A stretch of 18,147 nt of DNA from Chloroflexota bacterium (GTDB lineage: Bacteria; Chloroflexota; Limnocylindria; Limnocylindrales; CSP1-4): contig VBHW01000051.1 in NCBI GenBank assembly GCA_005881055.1, positions 1 to 18,147 of the forward strand. Reading direction: 5' to 3'. The notes under the pieces were generated by a model, which was given only the letters and a program-made list of their open reading frames with translations, did no database searches and was not told the DNA's origin. Positions within the stretch are counted from its first letter, which is position 1. The number at the start of each line of letters is the position of its first letter. Both the position numbers and the translations under genes were made by a program. Of the stretch, positions 11,828-18,147 are shown one piece after another.

Positions 11828-13224
11828 TCGAGCGAGCCGTCGTGCCTGGGCCGGCGCCTGGCCGCGAGCCCGCCGCAGACACGGTCCCGGAGGACGCCGC
11901 CCACATCCGCCCCGCCTCTCGGCTGCGCGGCGAGCTCCGCATGCCGGGCGACAAGTCGATCAGCCATCGCGCGCTCCTCCTCGCGGCGCTCGCGCGCGGC
12001 GAGAGCCGGATCGTCGGCGCGGGCGACGGGGCGGACGTCCGCTCGACGGCGGGCATCGTGGCGATGCTCGGCGCGACGGTCGTGCGGGAGCGCGAGACCG
12101 GCCGGACGGTCGACTACCGCGTCGTCTCGCCGGGCATCGACGGCCTCGTGGAGCCCGCCGACGTGCTCGACTGCGGGAACTCCGCGACGAGCCTGCGGCT
12201 GGCCGCCGGTGTGCTCGCCGGGATGCCGGTGACGGCCGTCCTGACCGGCGACGCCTCGTTGCGGCGGCGACCGGTCGCCCGTATCATCGAGCCGCTGCGC
12301 TCGATGGGCGCCGTGCTCCACGCCCGCCGAAACGACTCCCTCCCACCCGTGACCGTGGTCGGTCGCACCCCGCTCCGGGCGATCGAGGCGGACATGGCGG
12401 TCCCGAGCGCGCAGGTGAAGTCGGCGATCCTGCTGGCAGGGTTGCGGGCCGATGGACGCACGACGGTTCGCGAGCCGGTCCCCACTCGGGACCACACGGA
12501 GCGGATGCTCCGGGCGCGCGGCGTGCCCGTGGAGCGGATCGTCGACGAGGGCCCCCCGGGCGGACCGGTGGCCTGGAGGATCGAGGGAAGGGTGGACGTT
12601 CGAGCCGTGACCGAGGCCGTGCCGGGCGACGTGTCTGCGGCTGCCTTCTGGCTCGTCGCGGCGGCGATCCATCCCGACGCGGAGCTGAGGCTCTCCGGGG
12701 TCGGGGTGAACCCGAGCCGAAGGGCGGTCCTCGACCACCTACGCCGGATGGGCGCGGCGATCGAGGAGATCCCCGAGCGCCCGGACGACGGCGTCGGCGA
12801 GCCGACCGCGACGATCACGGTGCGGTCCTCACGGCTCGAGGGGATCGAGCTCGGGCCCACCGACGTCGCCGCCTCGATCGACGAGATCCCGATCCTCTGC
12901 CTCGCCGCCACGCAGGCGCACGGGCTGACGCTAATACGCGGCGCCCGCGAGCTTCGCCACAAGGAGTCCGATCGGCTGGCCGGGATCGTCACGGGACTCC
13001 TGGCCGTTGGCGCCTCGATCGAGGCGACGGGCGACGACCTCCTGATCGAGGGGCCGACGCCCCTCCATGGCGCTGAAGCGGACAGCCTGGACGACCATCG
13101 GCTGGCGATGACGTTCGCGATCGCAGGGCTCATCGCCAGCGGCGAGACCATCGTCCTCCGACCGCACAGCGCGGACATCTCGTATCCGGGCTTCTTCGGC
13201 GACCTCGAGGCGGTGCGCGCGTGA
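11824..13224 (+). CDS. aroA: 3-phosphoshikimate 1-carboxyvinyltransferase (EPSP synthase), class II type
   Basis: AroA joins shikimate-3-phosphate and phosphoenolpyruvate to give EPSP. The 466-residue product has PGDKSISHRALL (41-52), LDCGNSATSLRL (115-126), SAQVKSAILLAGL (195-207) and RDHTERML (222-229). Class II hallmarks are present: R-x-H-T-E, G-D-K-S and S-A-Q-x-K. The GNSAT loop carries Ala (A121) where glyphosate-sensitive class I enzymes have Gly (E. coli G96), as in the CP4 enzyme. About 35 extra N-terminal residues precede the usual start of homology, with no better start codon nearby. ATGA overlap with the DAHP synthase gene implies translational coupling. Confidence 0.95.
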   Translation: MIERAVVPGPAPGREPAADTVPEDAAHIRPASRLRGELRMPGDKSISHRALLLAALARGESRIVGAGDGADVRSTAGIVAMLGATVVRERETGRTVDYRVVSPGIDGLVEPADVLDCGNSATSLRLAAGVLAGMPVTAVLTGDASLRRRPVARIIEPLRSMGAVLHARRNDSLPPVTVVGRTPLRAIEADMAVPSAQVKSAILLAGLRADGRTTVREPVPTRDHTERMLRARGVPVERIVDEGPPGGPVAWRIEGRVDVRAVTEAVPGDVSAAAFWLVAAAIHPDAELRLSGVGVNPSRRAVLDHLRRMGAAIEEIPERPDDGVGEPTATITVRSSRLEGIELGPTDVAASIDEIPILCLAATQAHGLTLIRGARELRHKESDRLAGIVTGLLAVGASIEATGDDLLIEGPTPLHGAEADSLDDHRLAMTFAIAGLIASGETIVLRPHSADISYPGFFGDLEAVRA

Positions 13225-14132
13225 CCAAGCGCGTCGTCCTCATCGGCCACCCCGTCGCCCACTCCCTGTCGGGCCCGATGCTCCAGGCCGCGTTCGATGC
13301 GCGCGGCATCGACGCACGGCACGAGCTCCTCGACGTCAGCGTGCCGAAGCTGCCGGCCGCGATCGAGGACCTGCGCGGCGACGACTATCTCGGGGCCCAG
13401 GTGACGATCCCCCACAAGGAGCGGGTGGTCCCGCTGGTCGACCGGATGACCGAGGAGGCGCACGCGACCGGAGCCGTCAACACGATCACGAAGGAAGGCA
13501 AGCGGCTCGTCGGCCACAACACGGACGTGCCCGGATTCCGGGCCGCGCTCGACCGGCTCGTCGGGCGCCAGAAGATGCCCAAGCAGGCGGTCATCCTCGG
13601 CGCCGGCGGCGGCGCACGGGCCGTCGTGTTCGGCCTCATCACCGAGGGCTTCCAGCGCGTCGTCGTGTTCAACCGCCACCTCCACCGGGCCGAGGGGCTC
13701 GTCAAGCACTTCGGCCGGAGCGCGTCGCACATGGAGCTGCGCGCGATGCCCTGGCACGAGTCGATCATCGAATCCGAGCTGTCGAAGACGAAGGTCCTCA
13801 TCAACGCGACGTCGATCGGTCTGCGGCGCGACGAGTCGCCGATCGCGGCCGAGATCATCCCGCCCGGCCTGCTCGTCATGGACCTCATCTACAACCCGCC
13901 GCAGTCGCGCTTCCTGCGCGACGCCAAGGCTGCCGGGGCCGACGGGCTCGAGAACGGGCTCGTCATGCTCCTCAACCAGGGCACGGCCCAGTTCGAGCTG
14001 TGGACCGGACAGCCCGCCCCGATCGATCTCATGCGTGAGCGCCTCGACGCGGCCCTCGCCGCCCGCGAGTCGTCGGCCGACGACGCCGCGGCCGATGCCG
14101 CGGACGCGGCACAGCGGGTCGCGAGCGAGTAG
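13221..14132 (+). CDS. aroE: Shikimate dehydrogenase
   Basis: AroE reduces 3-dehydroshikimate to shikimate with NADPH. The 303-residue product shows the substrate-binding S-L-S in HPVAHSLSGPML, VTIPHK with catalytic K66, NTD with D102, the nucleotide loop GAGGGA (127-132), and the C-terminal LNQGTAQFELWTG. It is slightly longer than typical because of an Ala/Asp-rich tail of about 25 residues (SADDAAADAADAA) that looks disordered. Start is GTG at 13221, overlapping the aroA stop as GTGA. Confidence 0.95.
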   Translation: MTKRVVLIGHPVAHSLSGPMLQAAFDARGIDARHELLDVSVPKLPAAIEDLRGDDYLGAQVTIPHKERVVPLVDRMTEEAHATGAVNTITKEGKRLVGHNTDVPGFRAALDRLVGRQKMPKQAVILGAGGGARAVVFGLITEGFQRVVVFNRHLHRAEGLVKHFGRSASHMELRAMPWHESIIESELSKTKVLINATSIGLRRDESPIAAEIIPPGLLVMDLIYNPPQSRFLRDAKAAGADGLENGLVMLLNQGTAQFELWTGQPAPIDLMRERLDAALAARESSADDAAADAADAAQRVASE

Positions 14133-14152
14133 CCCGGACGGCCGGACCGACG

Positions 14153-15433
14153 GTGGGCCGGTTGCGGTTCCTGACCGCGGGCGAGTCGCATGGGCAGGCG
14201 CTCGGCGTCATCGTCGAGGGCGTCCCCGCCGGTCTCGCCCTGACCGCCGAGGACCTCGTGACCGATCTCGCGCGGCGCCAGCGCGGCTACGGACGGGGAG
14301 CGCGCCAGGCGATCGAGCATGACCGTGCGGAGATCCTCTCCGGGGTCCGCCATGGACGGACCCTCGGCTCGCCGATCCTGCTCATCGTCCGGAACCGCGA
14401 CTGGGAGAACTGGACGTTGGTCATGCAGGTCGAGCCGCTGAGCGACGATAAGGCCGCCGCCCTCCGCGCCGCGGCCGACGGCGGGAACAAGAAGGCGGCT
14501 CCGGTCACCCGGGTGCGGCCCGGCCATGCGGACCTCGCCGGTGCCCTGAAGTACGGCTTCGACGACGTCCGCGACGTCCTCGAGCGCGCATCCGCCCGCG
14601 AGACTGCTGCCCGGGTCGCCGCCGGCGGCATCGCCCGGCGGCTCCTCGGCGAGCTCGGCGTCGAGGCGTGGTCGTTCACGGCCGAGGTGGGCGGCGTGGC
14701 GGTGGATCGGGCCCGGGCGCTCCGGTCGCGTGAGGAGGCCGACGCATCACCGCTGCGCTGTCCCGACCCGGACGCGGAGGCGGCGATGATCGCCAGGATC
14801 GACGAGGCGCGCGAGCGCGGGGATACGGTCGGCGGCGTGTTCGAGGTGGTCGTGCGCGGCGTCCCGGTCGGGCTCGGCAGCTACGTCCAGTGGGATCGCC
14901 GGCTCGACGCCGCGCTCGCGGCGGCCGTCATGAGCATCAACATCGTCAAGGGGGTCGAGCTCGGGCTCGGCTTCGAGCAGACCCGCCGGTTCGGCTCCGA
15001 GGTCCACGACGTCATCGAGGGACGGGGCGACGACGGCCACTGGATCCATCGCTCGAACAACGCGGGCGGCCTGACCGGCGGGGTGTCGAACGGCGAGCCG
15101 ATCGTCGTGCGGGGTGCCGTCAAGCCGATCTCGACGCTCGCACGGCCGCTGCCGTCCGCGGACCTCATCACGGGCCTGCCCGTCGAGAAGGCGCACTACG
15201 AGCGGAGCGACATCAGCGTCGTGCCGGCGGCGGGCGTCGTCGGCGAGGCGATGGCCATGCTCACGATCGCCGACTTCATGCTCGACAAGTTCGGCGGCGA
15301 CTCCGTCGCGGAGACGAGCGACAACCTCGCGCGCTACCGTGCCCGCATCGCAGCCGCACCCCTGGGGGGAGTCGCGGCGCCCGGCGAGGCGCTCACGGGC
15401 ACCGACGTCGCCGGCTCCGGCGGCGACGACTGA
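14153..15433 (+). CDS. aroC: Chorismate synthase
   Basis: AroC makes chorismate from EPSP using reduced FMN. The 426-residue product carries the three family signatures: GESHGQALGVIVEGVPAG near the start, GHADLAGALKYG, and SNNAGGLTGGVSNGEPI. The catalytic Asp region SDISVVPAAGVVGEAM and the DKFGGDS end are also present. The C-terminal 25 residues are Gly/Ala-rich and variable. The start is GTG at 14153, 20 nt after the aroE stop; no strong Shine-Dalgarno is evident. It is followed after 7 nt by the aroKB fusion. Confidence 0.96.
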   Translation: MGRLRFLTAGESHGQALGVIVEGVPAGLALTAEDLVTDLARRQRGYGRGARQAIEHDRAEILSGVRHGRTLGSPILLIVRNRDWENWTLVMQVEPLSDDKAAALRAAADGGNKKAAPVTRVRPGHADLAGALKYGFDDVRDVLERASARETAARVAAGGIARRLLGELGVEAWSFTAEVGGVAVDRARALRSREEADASPLRCPDPDAEAAMIARIDEARERGDTVGGVFEVVVRGVPVGLGSYVQWDRRLDAALAAAVMSINIVKGVELGLGFEQTRRFGSEVHDVIEGRGDDGHWIHRSNNAGGLTGGVSNGEPIVVRGAVKPISTLARPLPSADLITGLPVEKAHYERSDISVVPAAGVVGEAMAMLTIADFMLDKFGGDSVAETSDNLARYRARIAAAPLGGVAAPGEALTGTDVAGSGGDD

Positions 15434-15440
15434 GACCCCG

Positions 15441-17099
15441 ATGGACGTCGTCCTAATCGGCCTTCCCGGGAGCGGCAAGAGCGTCGTCGGACGACGGCTC
15501 GCGCATCGCCACGGTGCCGCCTTCATCGACCTCGACGCGTCGATCGAGGCGGCCGCCGGGCGGTCGATCGAGGCGATCTTCGAGGCCGAGGGCGAGGCTG
15601 GCTTCCGCTCTCGCGAGGCAGCGGCTGTCGTGGCGCTCGGCGACCCTGATCCGGACCCCGGCGTCCGGCGGGTGATCGCGACCGGCGGCGGCACGATCCT
15701 GGACTCGCGCAATCGCTGGCGCCTCTTCCGCGGCCGCCTCCCGGTGTGGCTCGACGCCCGGCCCGAGGCGCTCGCCCAACGGCTCCGACGGAGCCGCCAT
15801 GTGCGGCCGCTCATCGTCGGTCGCGAGCCGGTCTCCGCGATCCGCCAGCTCGGCGCGGCCCGGCAGCGCTACTACGCGGCCGCTCATCGCGTGAACGGCC
15901 TGGCGGAGCCGTCGGCCGTGGCGGCGACGATCGCGCGGCTCGTCGATGCCGGGATCGCCGGCTCGACGCGGCTCCTCGACGCGGAGACGCGCATCGGGCG
16001 GATCGTCGTCGGCGACGGGATCGCGGCGGACGAGGTCGTCGGGGCGCTCGGTCGCCTCGGGGCTGGCCGCGCGATCTTGGTCTCCGAGCCCGGCGCCTGG
16101 GCGGCGGTCGGCGCACCGCTTGCCGAGGCAGTGCGGACCCGCGGGCTGTCGGTCGACGTTGTCACCTTGCCGTCCGGGGAAGATGCGAAACGGCTTGCGG
16201 CGATCGAGGTCGCGGCGAGCGATCTGGCGAGGCTGCGGGTTGAACGAGGGGAGCCGCTCGTCGCGGTCGGCGGCGGGGCGCTCGGCGACGCGGCCGGGTT
16301 CCTCGCGGCGATCTGGATGCGGGGCGTGCCGGTCGTCCACGTCCCGACGACGCTCGTCGCGCAGATCGACTCGTCGATCGGTGGGAAGACCGCGGTCGAC
16401 CTCCCGGAGGGGAAGAACCTCGTCGGCGCCTTCCACCAGCCGGAGTCCGTGATCGTCGACGTCCGGCTCCTCGAGACGCTGCCGGAGCGTCAGCGTCGGG
16501 CAGCCCTGGGCGAGGCGGTGAAGATGGCCGCGCTCGGCGACGAGCGGCTGTTCCACCTCCTCGAGACCGAGGGCGCGGCGATCGCACGCGGGGATCCCGC
16601 CGCGCACGAGTCGGGGGCCGTCGCGGAGCTCGTCGAACGGGCGCTGTGGGCGAAGGTCGAGATCGTCCTGGCGGACGAGCGGGAGCGCGGCTCCGACGGC
16701 GGTCGCGTGACGCTCAACCTCGGCCACTCGGCCGGGCACGCGTTCGAGGCCCTCGGCGGCTTCGGGTCCCTGCTGCACGGTGAGGCCGTGGCGTACGGGC
16801 TCCGGGTGGCGTGCCGGGTCGGGCGTACGATCGGCCTGACGCCGCCGGAGCGGGCCGCCCGGATCGAAGACCTGCTGACGGCGCTCGGCCTCGTGGTCGG
16901 CGCGCTGCCGTTCACCGCTGCGGAGACCGTCCAGGCGATGGCGACCGACAAGAAGCGCACGGCCGGCCGCCTGCGCTGGGTCATCCCGACCGCCGATGGG
17001 GTCGTCGTGCGCTCGGACGTCCCGGACGAGGTCGTGGTCGAGGCGATCGCCGGCCTGCTCGCGACGCCAAACGCGTCGCCGGCCACGCCCGTCCGATGA
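15441..17099 (+). CDS. aroKB: Bifunctional shikimate kinase / 3-dehydroquinate synthase (AroK-AroB fusion)
   Basis: Residues 1 to about 180 are shikimate kinase: Walker A GLPGSGKS (7-14), the shikimate-binding DLD near 30, and ATGGGTI near 80-86. From about residue 187 the protein is 3-dehydroquinate synthase: IVVGDGI, the NAD site VAVGGGALGDAAGFLAA, PTTLVAQIDSSIGGKTAVDL, the zinc ligands within ALGEAVKMA, NLGHSAGHAFE and LLHGEAVAYG, and a terminal DKK. The fusion joins steps 2 and 5 of the pathway. Comparable AroKB fusions are known, for example in Thermotoga. The total of 552 residues equals the sum of the two enzymes. The start ATG lies 7 nt after aroC, and the stop overlaps the next start as ATGA. 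Confidence 0.95.
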   Translation: MDVVLIGLPGSGKSVVGRRLAHRHGAAFIDLDASIEAAAGRSIEAIFEAEGEAGFRSREAAAVVALGDPDPDPGVRRVIATGGGTILDSRNRWRLFRGRLPVWLDARPEALAQRLRRSRHVRPLIVGREPVSAIRQLGAARQRYYAAAHRVNGLAEPSAVAATIARLVDAGIAGSTRLLDAETRIGRIVVGDGIAADEVVGALGRLGAGRAILVSEPGAWAAVGAPLAEAVRTRGLSVDVVTLPSGEDAKRLAAIEVAASDLARLRVERGEPLVAVGGGALGDAAGFLAAIWMRGVPVVHVPTTLVAQIDSSIGGKTAVDLPEGKNLVGAFHQPESVIVDVRLLETLPERQRRAALGEAVKMAALGDERLFHLLETEGAAIARGDPAAHESGAVAELVERALWAKVEIVLADERERGSDGGRVTLNLGHSAGHAFEALGGFGSLLHGEAVAYGLRVACRVGRTIGLTPPERAARIEDLLTALGLVVGALPFTAAETVQAMATDKKRTAGRLRWVIPTADGVVVRSDVPDEVVVEAIAGLLATPNASPATPVR

Positions 17100-17498
17100 T
17101 GCGGGTCCTCGTCCTCCAGGGTCCGCGGCTCGCAGACGCTGGAGGAGATCCACGACGCGTTGCGCGGCGCTGCCGTCCCGCTCGGGCTCGACCTCGCATT
17201 CTTCCAGAGCAACCACGAGGGGGCGCTCATCGACCGCCTCCATGCCCGCGACTTCGACGTGGCGATCGTCAACGCGGGCGGCCTGACGCACACCTCGATC
17301 GCCCTGCGCGACGCGCTCTCCGCTGTCCAGCGGCCGTTCATCGAGGTCCATCTCTCGGACCCCGCGCGCCGGGAGCCGTTCCGGCACGTGAACTACCTCG
17401 CGGACATCGCACTCGAGTCGATCGTCGGCCAGGGCCCACGGGGCTACGAGCTCGCGCTCGAATCGATCGCCCGACGCTTCGGTGAGACCCATGGCTGA
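17096..17498 (+). pseudogene. aroQ: 3-dehydroquinate dehydratase type II, disrupted by deletion and frameshift
   Basis: The ATG at 17096 begins a normal type II dehydroquinase (MMRVLVLQGPRL). At 17126-17131 the family match jumps into another frame, continuing GSQTLEEIHDALRG, FFQSNHEGALIDRLH, the VNAGGLTHTSIALRDAL segment, EVHLSDPARREPF and HVNYLADIA to the stop at 17498. The missing piece corresponds to the conserved NLLGxREPxxY loop, which holds the catalytic Arg and Tyr. The six bases CGGCTC at the junction could be both repeat ends of a deletion of about 35 nt. Without the deletion the protein would be about 146 residues, the family norm. A start at TTG 17160 would give a 112-residue fragment without the active-site loop. 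Loss would break the pathway unless another dehydratase exists elsewhere. Confidence 0.85.
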
Positions 17499-17832
17499 CC
17501 GACGATCGGCCTCGGCCGACGTGCCGGAGAGCCCGGAGATGCGGCGGCTGCGCCACCGGATCGACGCCCTCGACCGCCGGATCGTCGGGCTGCTCAACGA
17601 GCGGGCCGCGCTCGGGCGGGAGGTCGGGCGTGCGAAAGTCGCGGCCGGGCGACGGGCGATCCGCGACCTCGAGCGCGAGCGCGAGGTGCTCCTCCGGGTG
17701 ACGATGGCGAACGGCGGACCCATGCCCCAGGCCGACCTGCTCGTGATCTACCGCCGCCTCATCGCGGTCACGCGGGCGCTCGAAGGAAACGATCGCCGAC
17801 GTCATCGGGCGGGCGGCGAGATTCGCGGATGA
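17491..17832 (+). CDS. Chorismate mutase (AroQ-class helical domain)
   Basis: This enzyme converts chorismate to prephenate, the branch toward Phe and Tyr. The 113-residue product fits the short monofunctional helical type: RHRIDALDRRIVGLLNERA (first helix, with the substrate-binding Arg), GREVGRAKVAAGRR (with the conserved Lys), DLEREREVLLRV, and IYRRLIAVTRALE. The ATG at 17491 overlaps the end of aroQ by 8 nt and has GGTGAG just upstream; GTG at 17482 is an alternative adding three residues. Its presence after the chorismate genes, with Tyr/Phe codons in the leader peptide, suggests this operon is tuned to Phe and Tyr supply. Confidence 0.92.
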   Translation: MADRRSASADVPESPEMRRLRHRIDALDRRIVGLLNERAALGREVGRAKVAAGRRAIRDLEREREVLLRVTMANGGPMPQADLLVIYRRLIAVTRALEGNDRRRHRAGGEIRG

Positions 17833-17851
17833 CGCGCCACTTCGCGTCAGG

Positions 17852-18147
17852 GTGATCCGGCCGGCCTCGGGCGGCTGCCCGATCGGCCCACGACGCGGTT
17901 CGCGCCTGCTCCGACCGGATACCTCCACCTCGGGCACGTCGTCAACGCGATCTACGTCTGGGGCCTCGCGCGGGTCGCCGGCGGCCGCGTCGTCCTCCGC
18001 GTGGAAGACCACGATCGCGGCCGATGCCGGCCGGAGTACGAGACGGCGATGCTCGACGACGTCGACTGGCTGGACTTCGCGCCCGACGGGCCGTCGACGG
18101 ACGACCTGCGGCGCGGTCCATCGGCGTACCGACAGAGCGACTCTGTC
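17852..18147 (+). CDS. Glutamyl-tRNA synthetase family protein (GluQRS-like), partial, apparent frameshift at the start
   Basis: From 17872 the frame reads RLPDRPTTRFAPAPTGYLHLGH, the class I synthetase HIGH region for Glu. It continues VLRVEDHDRGRCRPEYE, DDVDWL and YRQSDS to the window edge. Full GluRS and the shorter GluQRS (which glutamylates queuosine in tRNA-Asp) both begin this way; the EDHDR wording favours the GluQRS-like side. This frame has no ATG, GTG or TTG after the upstream in-frame stop at 17830. A GTG at 17852 opens VIRPASG in another frame and would join this one if one base were restored near 17870. So either a one-base deletion or error lies there, or an unusual start is used. 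The 3' end is outside the window. Confidence 0.7.
   Translation, partial: MIRPASGGCPIGPRRGSRLLRPDTSTSGTSSTRSTSGASRGSPAAASSSAWKTTIAADAGRSTRRRCSTTSTGWTSRPTGRRRTTCGAVHRRTDRATL

Overview
This GC-rich window is bacterial. The 5' end of a 16S rRNA gene, a Bacillus-like large SRP RNA and the gene order suggest a Chloroflexota-type genome (possibly a Limnocylindria-like lineage). That placement is inferred from reading the 16S start and the proteins; no search was run.

Region 1 (1-5057, almost all on the minus strand) is an information-processing block. In transcription order it is a TadA-like deaminase, tRNA-Ser(CGA), tRNA-Ser(GGA), large SRP RNA, dnaX, ybaB, recR, a small two-helix membrane protein, and then an rRNA operon starting with 16S. 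This matches the B. subtilis order tadA-scr-dnaX-yaaK-recR-yaaL-bofA-rrnA. The 16S gene is preceded by two candidate promoters, a boxA-like antiterminator and a repeat-rich stretch of about 760 bp without a credible gene.

Region 2 (5058-10064) is an accessory stretch. It holds a phosphofructokinase with PPi-type signature residues, a beta-hydroxyacid dehydrogenase, a repeat-bearing intergenic region of 552 bp, an exported TIGR03118-like protein, and an in-frame chimera of the front of an ABC ATPase with the back of an ABC-2 permease.

Region 3 (10116-10560) holds the 3' half of a tRNA-Arg (anticodon reads GCG) abutting tRNA-Ser(GCT), then an intergenic area with three related palindromes.

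Region 4 (10523 to the right edge, plus strand) is a compact aromatic amino acid operon: DAHP synthase, aroA, aroE, aroC, an aroK-aroB fusion, a damaged aroQ and a chorismate mutase. It ends in a glutamyl-tRNA-synthetase-family gene cut by the window edge. The operon begins with a promoter, an 11-codon leader peptide containing Tyr-Phe-Tyr, and a strong intrinsic terminator before DAHP synthase. This is the layout of a Tyr/Phe transcription attenuator.

The window also carries several apparent deletion scars or frameshifts: aroQ, the ABC chimera, the tRNA-Ser/tRNA-Arg junction, the start of the synthetase gene and possibly recR. They may be real gene decay or assembly errors, and read mapping would decide. 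The TadA-like protein has Val where the catalytic Glu of the HAE motif should be.
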